A DNA stretch of 64,000 bases from Salipiger bermudensis (GCF_019801965.1 NZ_JAHVIA010000005.1:248001-312000), one strand, 5' to 3'; counted from the stretch's first letter, positions 8,749-16,938 are shown. Numbers and translations: made by a program. Notes: generated by a model from the sequence alone, not told the origin.

Positions 8749-10245
8749 TCAGACCACCGCGAGGTGGCTGGCGTTGCGGCTGGCCTCCATCGGCCAGGGC
8801 GCGAGACGGCCGTCGAGCCGGAAGGTGGCGTGACCCGAGCCGCCATGCGCATGCACCGCGAGGTCGACGAGGCGGCCGTCGAAATTGGTGAAGCCCATCG
8901 ACAGCCCCTGCCCCTGCGCCTCGAAGCGGCTACGTAGGACCTGACAGGCGATCGCTTCGCCGAGCCGCAGATCGTTGAAATTCTCGGCCTGGTAGGCGCT
9001 GCCGGTCACCGAGCGCGCCAGCGCCACGTCGCCCGCAAGCCGGTCGGCCTCGGCACCGATATCGATGCCGCTGCCCGAGCTTCCGACCATGCGCAGCCGG
9101 GCGTGGCGGCGGCTGTCGAACACCGCCTTGAGCAGCGTCGAGAGCGCGCCGGCCACCACCACCTTGGCGACATGATCGGCCCGGTGTGGCGGCAGGTCGG
9201 CCCGCAGGGAGGGAAGGTGAAGATCGCTGCGGCCGCGAGCCGTCCGGCCCTGCGCCCGGTTCATCCGGTCGACCCAGTGCAGGAGCTGCGGCGTCTTGCC
9301 CGCGAGTTCCTCGGCGCAGGCGGCGATGTCGCCGTCCGATCCGCAGGGCTGGTCCTCGCTGGCCAACAGCGCCGTGATCCGCGCCGCGGTCACGCCGGGC
9401 CGGCTCAGCCGGTCGGCCCGGCCCTGCATCCGCATCGCCGCGGTGAAGGCCCGCTCGGCGCAATCGGCCATCATCGACAGCAGCGTCTGGGCCGAAACCC
9501 GCGCCGAGGGGGCGATGCCCTCGAGACCGGGATCGAGGGGTGCCTGCCGCGCCAGCAGGCGCAGCGCGGCGTTGAAATAGATCCGGCAAGGATGGCTGCC
9601 GTGCAGCCGCTCGGCCAGCGCGCGCGGGGTGATCAGCGCCTCGGGCTGCGGATCGCCCGGCGCCGGCGCGGCCAGCGATGCACCCGAGCAGCGCTCGATG
9701 TAATCGAGCCAGCGCGACATCGGGGCATCGGCCTCGGGCGCGCTGCAGGGCTCGGTCTCGGACGGGCTGCGGTGATCGGTGGCGTGCAGGGTCGACAGGC
9801 GGATCGTCGGACCGCGATGCGCCACGACGCCGCGAAACAGGCTGCGAAGGGTCAGCTGACCATCGCCATTCAACCGCAGGGTGCGGCGATGGTCAGCGTC
9901 CCCGCAGACGGCCCGGGAGCAAAGGACCGTCTCCACAGGCCCGGGAACGGGGAGGGCCTGATCGTTAAACCAGCTCAGCGAGCGCAGCTCGCAAAGCAAC
10001 TCGTGAAGCGTGAACCGGGTGCTCGCGTCGATCCAGATCTCGCAATGGGGATCCTGCATCAGCGCGAACGGCAGATCACGAACAAGCGCCATCGCGTAGA
10101 GCTCAGCCAGTTCCGCCGCGAGCTCGGCCGGCCCCATGCGCGGCGCCGTCGGGAGCTGGAGCTGCACATTGGCCGCCGCGCCGGGACGAAGGCCGCCATC
10201 GATGATGCGCAGGCCGTTCGGTTGATGTTCGTTCCCGTTGCTCAT
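8749..10245 (-). CDS. vanadium-haloperoxidase-fold protein lacking catalytic histidines
   Basis: This 498-residue protein has the layout of algal and cyanobacterial vanadium bromoperoxidases. Residues 38-66 read ELAELYAMALVRDLPF, the usual N-terminal helix. YFNAALRLLARQAPLDPG is a family hallmark, and EADRLAGDVALARSVTG (403 onward), LRLGEAIACQ (426-435) and a final TNFDGR complete the match. The active site has decayed. Where the family has PSGH this protein reads ADHVAKV (356-362), and the usual RxxxGVH/HW becomes ARSVTGSAY, so the acid-base and vanadate-binding histidines are gone. A pseudo-enzyme, scaffold or sensor role is inferred. There is no signal peptide. It is divergent from the S8 protease across a promoter bearing tandem 11-bp repeats. 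The homology comes from remembered motifs and needs a structure search. Confidence 0.65.
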   Translation of the reverse strand: MSNGNEHQPNGLRIIDGGLRPGAAANVQLQLPTAPRMGPAELAAELAELYAMALVRDLPFALMQDPHCEIWIDASTRFTLHELLCELRSLSWFNDQALPVPGPVETVLCSRAVCGDADHRRTLRLNGDGQLTLRSLFRGVVAHRGPTIRLSTLHATDHRSPSETEPCSAPEADAPMSRWLDYIERCSGASLAAPAPGDPQPEALITPRALAERLHGSHPCRIYFNAALRLLARQAPLDPGLEGIAPSARVSAQTLLSMMADCAERAFTAAMRMQGRADRLSRPGVTAARITALLASEDQPCGSDGDIAACAEELAGKTPQLLHWVDRMNRAQGRTARGRSDLHLPSLRADLPPHRADHVAKVVVAGALSTLLKAVFDSRRHARLRMVGSSGSGIDIGAEADRLAGDVALARSVTGSAYQAENFNDLRLGEAIACQVLRSRFEAQGQGLSMGFTNFDGRLVDLAVHAHGGSGHATFRLDGRLAPWPMEASRNASHLAVV

Positions 10246-10322
10246 GGCGGTGTTCCCTGTCTCTGACGGCCTTTCTGCGGGCCGTCTTGGATGACGTGAC
10301 GTAGGGACAATGTGACCGGCAC

Positions 10323-10377
10323 GCGTGAATGCAGCGTGATTGTTCCGCGATTTCCGCGTGAGTCTCGCGGGAATTCC
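10323..10377 (+). promoter_or_regulatory. five tandem 11-bp units, candidate SARP-type operator
   Basis: In the 275-bp divergent promoter, five consecutive 11-mers begin at 10323, 10334, 10345, 10356 and 10367. Their first eight bases are GCGTGAAT, GCGTGATT, CCGCGATT, GCGTGAGT and GCGGGAAT, each within two mismatches of GCGTGANT. A further GCGTGAAT stands at 10410. SARP regulators are known to bind direct heptamer repeats at 11- or 22-bp spacing. The array lies 144-198 bp before the protease start. The rest of this gap shows no gene. Confidence 0.6.
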
Positions 10378-10520
10378 CTAACGAACGCAAAGACGCACAT
10401 CCGATCAGCGCGTGAATATTGCGCAAAACCCCCGCCCCGCCCTGCCCGCTCGCTTGACGCATTGGCGGGGCTCGGCTTTGCTACCCTTATAGTTTTAAAG
10501 TCTTTCGCGAGGATCCGTTC

Positions 10521-12584
10521 ATGACGCTCACGTGGCACGCCCCCGAAATCTCCGCGTTTCACGATCCCTACGTGGATTTTTCCTGGATGATGCGGCAGCG
10601 CCGTGAGCCGCCGGTCGGCAGCGATGTCTTCGAGCCGCTCTTCGTGCGCCTGCGCGACGGCGACGGCGCAGACTCGGCGCTGCGGCAGCGCGAGCGGCTG
10701 AAGGCGCTGGTCGAGGATGCCGAGTCGCCGCTGCTGATGGAGCCCTTCGAGCTGAGAGGGCTGCGCCGACGCTGTCACACGCCCGACCCCGATGCCGGCC
10801 TGCCCGACGAATACCCGATCTACCGCGCCCTCGGCACGCCCGGCGATGCCTATGACGATCTCTTCGAGGTGCTCGACGACGGCACGCCGGTGGCGCTCGA
10901 CCCGAGCGCTGCCAGCTACGCCGCCGCGGCGGAGGAGCTTGTGGCGGCGAGCGATGCGGACGATACCGCGCGCAAGGGCCAGCCGATCGTCGCGGTGATC
11001 GACGACGGCATCGGCTTCCTCAACGCCCGGTTCTGCAAGGCGCGGCATGCCCGGGACGCCGGCCACCTGCGCACGCGCTTCGAGGCGATCTGGCTTCAAG
11101 CGCTGGAGCGGGCCGGCAAGCGCGATCACAGCGCCTGTCTCGGAGAGGTGCTCGAGCGCCGGCAGATCGATGCGCTGCTGGCGCGCGAAGGGCTGAACGA
11201 GACCGGCGAATACACCGCGATCAACGCCCGCCTGGCGCGGGCCGATGCGCGCCGCTCGACCGATTTCGGCACCAGCCACGGCACCCATGTGCTCGATCTT
11301 GCCGCCGGCTGCGAGCCCGACGACGCGGCCGATCCCGCCCGCGACTGGCCGCTGCTCGGCGTCCAGCTTCCGCCGCAGGCCATCGCCGACACCTCCGGCA
11401 CCAAGTTCGAGAGCTATCTCGTCGACGCGGTGCGCTGGGTGCTGCGCCGGGCCGAGGTCATGGATCCGCAGGCCCCGGTGATCATCAACCTGTCGCTGGG
11501 CATGCTGGCCGGGCCCAAGGACGGCACGCGCTTCGCCGAGTACCAGGTCGCCCGCGAGGCGCGGTTCTGGGAGCAGGTCAAGGGGCAGCCGGTGCGCGTG
11601 GTCTGGTCCTTCGGCAACGATTACCGCAAGCGGCTGGTGGCCGGCCTCTCCTACCCCGCCACCAAGGCCCGTAGCGCCACCGACAGCGGCATCGACTGGC
11701 GCGTCCAGCCCGGCGACCGCACCGAGAGCTATATCGAGCTGCGCGCCGAACCGGGACAGCCGCTTGCGGCGCTCGAGGTCGGACTGACGACCCCCGACGG
11801 GCTCGCCTCCGGTCTCTGCGCGATGCAGCCCGGCGAGATCCGCAACCTGACCAAGGGCGATCAGGTGGTGGCGCGCATCTACCACGTGCCAGAGCACCGG
11901 CTCGACCCGGAGACCGTGCAACCCGCCTTCTACCTGCTGGCCCTCGGCCCCACCGCCTCCTGCGATCTCGAGCCGCTGGTGCCGTCGGGCGCCTGGCGCC
12001 TCGACCTGCGCTACCACGGCAACGCGGCGCTGACGCTCGAGCTGCAGGTGCAGCGCGACGACAGCCTCGTGGGCTATCGCGCCGGCGCCCGGCAGAGCTA
12101 TTTCGAGAGCCCCGAGGGCTATGGCTGGAACGCGGAATTCTACGATTACACCCAGCTCACCCCGGACAGCGCGCTCAAGTATGCCGGTAGCCACAATGCG
12201 CTGGCGACGGCGCTGACTCGGCAGGTGTTCCATGTTGGCGCGGTGCGCCGCGACCTGCAGCAAGACCGGCTGCCGCCGTCGGATTACTGCGGCGAAGGCG
12301 CGTCGTGGTCGGTGCCCGGCCCGACGGTCTCGACCATCGCCGACCGCAGCTTCCTGCGCGGCGGGGTCAAGGGCTGCGGCACGCTGAGCGGCAGCACGCG
12401 GTTCCTCAATGGCACCAGCGCCGCCGCCGGTCGGCTGAGCCGCGCGCTGGCGCTCTCGGCGCCGCAGCTTGTCGCCAACGCGACGACGCCGCATCTGAGC
12501 GATTTCAATACCGCACGGGTCACCCTGACGCCGGTCGCCGAGGCCGACCGGGCGCGGCTCGGCAGCCACGTGGTAACCACCTGA
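10521..12584 (+). CDS. subtilisin-family (S8) serine protease
   Basis: The 687-residue protein contains a complete subtilase triad: Asp161 in VAVIDDG, His253 in SHGTHV and Ser633 in NGTSAAAG. It also has the substrate-binding strand INLSLG and an oxyanion-hole Asn in SFGND. About 90 residues separate Asp from His and 380 separate His from Ser, much wider than in subtilisin, so a large domain (roughly 400-600, beta-rich by composition) is inserted before the serine. The usual NGTSMAAP is altered to NGTSAAAG. There is no obvious signal peptide, so it may act in the cytoplasm or leave by an unconventional route. GAGG seven bases before the ATG supports the start. A weak GC hairpin (12615-12632) follows the gene. 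Confidence 0.85.
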   Translation: MTLTWHAPEISAFHDPYVDFSWMMRQRREPPVGSDVFEPLFVRLRDGDGADSALRQRERLKALVEDAESPLLMEPFELRGLRRRCHTPDPDAGLPDEYPIYRALGTPGDAYDDLFEVLDDGTPVALDPSAASYAAAAEELVAASDADDTARKGQPIVAVIDDGIGFLNARFCKARHARDAGHLRTRFEAIWLQALERAGKRDHSACLGEVLERRQIDALLAREGLNETGEYTAINARLARADARRSTDFGTSHGTHVLDLAAGCEPDDAADPARDWPLLGVQLPPQAIADTSGTKFESYLVDAVRWVLRRAEVMDPQAPVIINLSLGMLAGPKDGTRFAEYQVAREARFWEQVKGQPVRVVWSFGNDYRKRLVAGLSYPATKARSATDSGIDWRVQPGDRTESYIELRAEPGQPLAALEVGLTTPDGLASGLCAMQPGEIRNLTKGDQVVARIYHVPEHRLDPETVQPAFYLLALGPTASCDLEPLVPSGAWRLDLRYHGNAALTLELQVQRDDSLVGYRAGARQSYFESPEGYGWNAEFYDYTQLTPDSALKYAGSHNALATALTRQVFHVGAVRRDLQQDRLPPSDYCGEGASWSVPGPTVSTIADRSFLRGGVKGCGTLSGSTRFLNGTSAAAGRLSRALALSAPQLVANATTPHLSDFNTARVTLTPVAEADRARLGSHVVTT

Positions 12585-12683
12585 GCCGGCGGCCCGCGGC
12601 GCAAAGAAATGGGCCGGGGCCATCGGGCCCCGACCACTCACCAAACACAGGCCGCAACCGCGGCCCCACTGGTTAAACACGCG

Positions 12684-13769
12684 TCATCCTCCGATCAGGG
12701 CCTTCTGCCACATCTTGCGCAGCCAATCGGGCACCACCGACGGATCGATCTTGATCGTCGTCTCGCGGATCACGCCCGAGTCCTTGCCGATCTCCTCCGA
12801 CATCACCGCAAGGTTGAAATCGCCCGCGTAGGCGCTGCCGTCGAAGCTGCGGGCGGTGGTCTCCTCGCGCCCGTCGAGCAGGTTGACCAACGCTTCGGCC
12901 ATGCTCACCCCGAGCACCGCGCCGGCCATGCTGTCGGTCGGGTAATGCACCCCCGCGACGGTCCGGTTGATGGCGATGCGCTCGGCCTGCCGGTAGAACG
13001 GCGTCTGCTTGGCGATCAGGTCACGCGGCACGAGCGGCTCGGACTCGTTGTAGCACAGCCGGCTGAGCAGCGTGGCGGCGGCGAAGCTCTCGGTGGCGTG
13101 GCCGCTCGGCCAGGCCCCGTGGCCCGGTGTCTGGATGATCGGCTGCACCTGATAGGCCAGCGTGATCGGGCGCGGCACGTCGAAGCCGAGCTTCACCGGC
13201 ATCTCGATATGGGTGCAGAGCCGAAACACCGCCTGGGTCAGCGCCAGCTGCCACTTGGTGGCGGCGGACGACATGTAGCTGACACTGGCGAAAAACGACT
13301 GGATGTTGCTGGTCTCGACACGGATCTCTGACAGCCGGTCGTAGCGCAGATCCGCCGCGGCGCGCAGGTAGCCGAGCTGCTTTTTCTCGAGCACATCGAT
13401 GGTCGGGCGCGTCAGCGACACCAGTGTCTCGCCCTGGAAACTCACCTCGCCGGTCGTGTTGGCCTTTTCGCTGCTTCCGAACTGCACGCCGTAGAGGCTC
13501 TGGATCGCCTGATCCATCACCGCCCGTCGCGGCGCCGTGCCAAGCGCCTTGATCGCATCCCAGGTATCGCGGCCCTCGACCCGGGAAACGCGGCTCGGCA
13601 GCCCATTCCAATACCCGACGGTGCCGTCGCGCGCGCTTCCCAGGGCCGCACTCAGGGCCGACGAGCCCGCACCCCCTTCGTGGCCCTCATGCCCTTCGTG
13701 TCCCTCGTGGCCTTCGTGACCCTCATGTCCTTCGTGGCCTTCATGGCCCTCGTGCCCATAAACCGGCAT
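12684..13769 (-). CDS. vanadium haloperoxidase / PAP2-superfamily enzyme with N-terminal His-Glu-Gly tract
   Basis: The 361-residue protein carries the full signature shared by vanadium haloperoxidases and PAP2 acid phosphatases: K193-x6-R200-P, then PSGH (221-224), then R269-x5-H275-x3-D279 in NRTVAGVHYPTD. It could oxidise halides with peroxide and a vanadate cofactor, or hydrolyse phosphate esters; sequence alone does not decide. Residues 6-32 are nine perfect His-Glu-Gly triplets, absent from normal family members. There is no classical signal peptide. It converges on the S8 protease (99 bp between stops) and diverges from the SARP-like regulator. Two GCGTGAAT-type repeats lie upstream. 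ATG 13769 is the only start that includes the tract; a later start would lose it. Confidence 0.78.
   Translation of the reverse strand: MPVYGHEGHEGHEGHEGHEGHEGHEGHEGHEGGAGSSALSAALGSARDGTVGYWNGLPSRVSRVEGRDTWDAIKALGTAPRRAVMDQAIQSLYGVQFGSSEKANTTGEVSFQGETLVSLTRPTIDVLEKKQLGYLRAAADLRYDRLSEIRVETSNIQSFFASVSYMSSAATKWQLALTQAVFRLCTHIEMPVKLGFDVPRPITLAYQVQPIIQTPGHGAWPSGHATESFAAATLLSRLCYNESEPLVPRDLIAKQTPFYRQAERIAINRTVAGVHYPTDSMAGAVLGVSMAEALVNLLDGREETTARSFDGSAYAGDFNLAVMSEEIGKDSGVIRETTIKIDPSVVPDWLRKMWQKALIGG
13674..13754 (-). repeat. 81-bp coding repeat encoding (His-Glu-Gly)x9
   Basis: Nine in-frame copies of CA(C/T)-GA(A/G)-GGN follow the codons for MPVYG in the haloperoxidase gene. The copies use mixed synonymous codons at all three positions and are not identical 9-mers. 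That argues for selection on the peptide over very recent slippage. His and Glu in regular spacing make a likely metal-binding segment. Confidence 0.9.
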
Positions 13770-13880
13770 TCCCAGTGTCCCCCCGAGAAAAACAAATCAG
13801 AATTCGCGCTCAAAACGATTTTTCTCAGGGTGACAGAAATACCGGCCATGCGTCAAAGCCTTGTGCCTGTGGCGCGAGCG

Positions 13881-13899
13881 ATTCACGGACAATTCACGC
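13881..13899 (-). promoter_or_regulatory. two GCGTGAAT-type repeats 11 bp apart upstream of the haloperoxidase
   Basis: On the minus strand GCGTGAAT (13899-13892) is followed after 11 bp by CCGTGAAT (13888-13881). The octamer, the spacing and the orientation relative to the downstream gene match the five-unit array before the S8 protease. The pair lies about 112-130 bp before the haloperoxidase start and just upstream of the divergent regulator, so it could control either gene. Confidence 0.55.
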
Positions 13900-13967
13900 C
13901 CGTTGCCGGATTAGTGAGGCGGTGCTACGCTCACGGGCAATCTTTGTTTCGATGGCTGGATGGCCCG

Positions 13968-15569
13968 ATGCGCGACACTGCAACCCAGATACGGATTTCG
14001 GTGCTCGGCCCTCTTCGCGTGGAGGCCGCGGATGGCAGCTGCCTGACCCCGAAAGGCGCCAAGAACCAGGCACTTCTGGCCCTGCTGGCGCTGTCGCCCG
14101 AGATGTCGCGCACGCGCCGCTGGCTCGAAGACAAGCTGTGGAGCCAGTTCGGCCCGGAGCAGGCCAGCGCCAATCTCCGGCAGGCGCTCAGCAAGCTGCG
14201 CAGCGCTCTCGGGCCGCATGCGGGCATCCTCGTCGCCGACCGCAGCACCGTCGCGCTCGCCCAAACCGGCATCGCGGTCGACCTGCGCGATGAAGGGCTG
14301 CCCTTCGACCAGCGCAGCGAGCTGCTTGAGGGGCTCGACGCGCGCGATCCCGAGTTCGAGGAATGGCTGCGCATGGAACGCGCCGACCTGCAGGCGCGGC
14401 TGTCTCAGGCCGAGCCGAAGCTGGCCAAGGGGGTGCTGATCCATTGCCGCTCGGCGGCGCCGGCCGAGGATGGCGCCAACATCATGGCCGACATCCTCGC
14501 CAACCAGATCGGCGAGAACATCGCCGAGCAGATCCGCGCCTGGCGGCAGGCCAACGATCCCGACCACCCGGCCGAACTGCCGATGAGCGACATCTCCCTC
14601 ACCTGCGACATCCTCAAGACCAGCGACGGCCATACCCTCTTCGTCAAGGGGCTGCACGTGCCGAGCGGACGCATCCTCTATTCCAAGATGCAGGCGGTCA
14701 GCCAGCTCGAGGCGATCCTGCGCAGCGACGAGATCGTCGCCAAGCTGGTCTTCGAGGCGGCGGACTGCATCATCGGGAAGCTGCCGCAGGTGCTCGACAC
14801 CAACCGCCCCGAGAGCCGCGCCACGGCGCTGTCGCGTCTCAGCATGTATCGCATGTTCAGCTTCGAGCGCGACGCGCTGCGCGAGGCGCATTCGCTGCTC
14901 AAGCAGGCCTATGAGCTCGACCCAAACGGCATCTACCTCGCCTGGAGCAGCATGGTGCGGATGATCCAGCTCCTCGAACTCCTCGAAGAAGACCGCGATG
15001 CGCTGCGCGAGGAGGCCATCGCGCTGAACTATCGCGCGATGGAGGCTTCGGAGGACAACGCGCTGGTCCACGCGCTGATCTCGAAGGTCCGCGGCACCGC
15101 GCAGCGCGACGCGGCCGGCGCCTTCGAGCTGGCCGACACCGCGGTCAACCGCAACCCGGCCTCGGCCTTCGCGTGGAAATCCCTGGCCGAGGCCAACATG
15201 CTGAAGGGCGACGTTGCCTCGGCCTTCGACGCCTCGGCCCGGGCCCGCGCCATCGCGCGCAGCTCGCCGTTCAAACAATGGTGGGACATGGGGCACTGCA
15301 TCATCGCCATCGCCTGCAATCGCCCGCAGGAAGCCATCGAGGCCGGCGAAGCGGCGGCCCGCGCCGCGCCCCTGTCGCGCCCGGCGCATCGGCACCTGTT
15401 GGCGCTCTACGCGCTCGATGGCCAGCTCGACAAGGCGCAGGCCACGGCAGTGAAGCTCGGCAAGATCGAGCCGGGCTTCTCTATCGATCAGATCATCAAC
15501 GATGAGAACTACCCGGTGCGCACCCTGCGCAACAAGGGTCTGCTCGAACCGATCCGCGCCCTGCTCTGA
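13968..15569 (+). CDS. transcriptional regulator with SARP/BTAD-type winged helix and helical-repeat C-terminus
   Basis: The 533-residue protein begins with an OmpR/SARP-like winged-helix domain (about residues 8-95). RISVLGPLRVEA, PKGAKNQALLALLALSP and ASANLRQALSKLRSALG match the pattern of SARP DNA-binding domains. The long remainder is alpha-helical with TPR-like pairs (for example AFAWKSLAEANMLKGDVASA and LSRPAHRHLLALYALDG), a usual site for protein or ligand sensing. I chose ATG 13968 because homology starts there. Upstream in-frame ATGs (13848, 13680) lie in promoter DNA and in the antisense of the His-Glu-Gly tract. The Shine-Dalgarno is weak. It is the obvious candidate to bind the 11-bp repeats in this island. 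Confidence 0.8.
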   Translation: MRDTATQIRISVLGPLRVEAADGSCLTPKGAKNQALLALLALSPEMSRTRRWLEDKLWSQFGPEQASANLRQALSKLRSALGPHAGILVADRSTVALAQTGIAVDLRDEGLPFDQRSELLEGLDARDPEFEEWLRMERADLQARLSQAEPKLAKGVLIHCRSAAPAEDGANIMADILANQIGENIAEQIRAWRQANDPDHPAELPMSDISLTCDILKTSDGHTLFVKGLHVPSGRILYSKMQAVSQLEAILRSDEIVAKLVFEAADCIIGKLPQVLDTNRPESRATALSRLSMYRMFSFERDALREAHSLLKQAYELDPNGIYLAWSSMVRMIQLLELLEEDRDALREEAIALNYRAMEASEDNALVHALISKVRGTAQRDAAGAFELADTAVNRNPASAFAWKSLAEANMLKGDVASAFDASARARAIARSSPFKQWWDMGHCIIAIACNRPQEAIEAGEAAARAAPLSRPAHRHLLALYALDGQLDKAQATAVKLGKIEPGFSIDQIINDENYPVRTLRNKGLLEPIRALL

Positions 15570-15581
15570 GGGCGCGTGGGC

Positions 15582-16070
15582 TCAGTTGGCGCGCTTGTCG
15601 TGATCGAGCGCACCGACGGTCAGCACCGGCGAGGCGTCGATGTCGCGGGCATCCAGCATGGCGGCGACGCGCTCGAGCGATGACAAGAGCTGCGCCTGCT
15701 CCCAATCCTCGAGCCGCTCGAACTCGCGCACGAAGCGCTGTTGCAGGGCGTCGGGCGCGCGGTCGAGCGTCGCCTCACCCTTCTCGCTCAGCACGACGTT
15801 GATCTGACGCCGGTCCATACTGGACTGGGCACGCTTGACCATGCCGTCCTTCACCAGCTTGTCGACCAGCCCGGTGATGGTGGCCTGGCTCACGCCCATC
15901 TGGGTCGCCAGCGCCTTGGGTGTGGTGGTGCCGCCCTTCATCTGCACGATCTGCATCACGCGCAGCTTCGCCGGCGTGACCCCGGCGGCGCTCGCCAGGT
16001 CGCGTTCGTAAAGCTCGGTGGCTCTCAGAATTCGCCGCAGGGCAATCAAGCTGTCATCCGTTCGATCCAT
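15582..16070 (-). CDS. ectR: MarR-family regulator of ectoine genes
   Basis: The 162-residue protein has a MarR winged helix: ATQMGVSQATITGLVDKL is the recognition-helix region, followed by the wing SMDRRQINVVLSEKG. A MarR protein divergent from ectA matches EctR, a known repressor of ectABC-ask operons in halotolerant proteobacteria. I chose ATG 16070; a GTG nine bases further upstream (16079) is also in frame. It converges with the SARP-like regulator, with 12 bp between the stops. The operator is probably in the divergent promoter, where I see an inverted repeat. The salt-responsive role is inferred from position and family. Confidence 0.85.
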   Translation of the reverse strand: MDRTDDSLIALRRILRATELYERDLASAAGVTPAKLRVMQIVQMKGGTTTPKALATQMGVSQATITGLVDKLVKDGMVKRAQSSMDRRQINVVLSEKGEATLDRAPDALQQRFVREFERLEDWEQAQLLSSLERVAAMLDARDIDASPVLTVGALDHDKRAN

Positions 16071-16147
16071 CGGACCCACGCCTCGCAGATTTGGGGGCAG
16101 AATTGAGGAATGGCCCTTTGTTGCATGAAACAGGAGGATACTTCAAT

Positions 16148-16286
16148 CGGCTAAGCATCTCCCGCGAAATCTTCAGGCTCCTAAGGATAATGCTTCGCGA
16201 TCAGCTTTCAACACCCATGCGCAAAGCACTGTATTTTATTGGTTTTACATAATATAGGAAGTTTTCCCCGAAAAAATGCTTAGGCG
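16148..16286 (+). promoter_or_regulatory. ectR-ectA divergent promoter with inverted CGGCTAAGCAT / ATGCTTAGGCG arms
   Basis: CGGCTAAGCAT (16148-16158) recurs inverted as ATGCTTAGGCG (16276-16286), a 10 of 11 match. The arms bracket an AT-rich patch (GTATTTTATTGGTTTTACAT at 16231-16250, then AATATAGG) that stands out in this GC-rich genome and is the likely promoter core. The arms are candidate EctR half-operators. No gene is present between 16071 and 16349. Confidence 0.45.
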
Positions 16287-16349
16287 GTTGAAACTTTCCG
16301 ACGAGTCTCTTAGTTTACCTTTCAAAGCAACCGAGAGGGACCTGACCCG

Positions 16350-16886
16350 ATGCCGAAAGACAGCTTCACGTCCAAGCAGGACAACCTCCTGCTCCGCAAG
16401 CCCGAGGCCACCGATGGCGCCGCCATCTGGGAGCTCGTGCGCGCGTGCAAGCCGCTCGACGAGAACTCGATGTACTGCAACCTCGTTCAAGCGGAGCACT
16501 TCCGTGACACCTGCGTTGTGGCCGAGCTCGACGGCGATGTCGTCGGCTGGATCTCGGGTCACATGATCCCCAACAAGGACGCCTATTTCGTCTGGCAGGT
16601 CGCCGTGAGCCCGAAGGCGCGCGGTCTGGGCCTTGGCCGCAAGATGCTGACACACCTCGTCGAGCGCGAGGAATGCAGCAATGCGGTCGCCCTCAAGACC
16701 ACCATCACCGAAGACAATGACGCGTCCTGGGGCCTGTTCCGCAGCTTCGCCCGCTCCATCGGCGGCGAGCTGATCGACGAGCCCCACTACGAAAAAGACG
16801 TTCACTTCGACGGTCGTCACGACACCGAGCACATGGTGACGATCACCCTGCCGGAGATGGATACCGAGCTGGCTGCCGCCGCCTGA
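16350..16886 (+). CDS. ectA: L-2,4-diaminobutyrate acetyltransferase
   Basis: EctA acetylates L-2,4-diaminobutyrate from acetyl-CoA, the second step in making the compatible solute ectoine. The 178-residue product is a single GNAT domain. VWQVAVSPKARGLGLGRKML contains the acetyl-CoA pyrophosphate loop (R/Q-x-x-G-x-G/A), and SMYCNLVQAEHFRDTC is typical of EctA near the N-terminus. It is the first gene of ectA-ectB-ectC-ask, separated from ectB by 52 bp. I chose ATG 16350 because the upstream frame has no family similarity. Confidence 0.95.
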   Translation: MPKDSFTSKQDNLLLRKPEATDGAAIWELVRACKPLDENSMYCNLVQAEHFRDTCVVAELDGDVVGWISGHMIPNKDAYFVWQVAVSPKARGLGLGRKMLTHLVEREECSNAVALKTTITEDNDASWGLFRSFARSIGGELIDEPHYEKDVHFDGRHDTEHMVTITLPEMDTELAAAA

Positions 16887-16938
16887 TCCGTCCGACCGTC
16901 GATCTTCCCTGATTTCAGAAGTCCCGAAAGGACATCTC

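Noticed and set aside
8770-8870. A GGSGHATF sequence near the C-terminus of the degenerate haloperoxidase, resembling PSGH
   Set aside because: It lies after the last family landmark and the TNFDGR segment, in the wrong order for an active-site motif.
13680-13967. An upstream extension of the SARP-like regulator that begins with a hydrophobic, membrane-like run
   Set aside because: The run is the antisense of the His-Glu-Gly codons of the haloperoxidase; the alternating codon pattern makes a false hydrophobic helix. Homology starts at ATG 13968.
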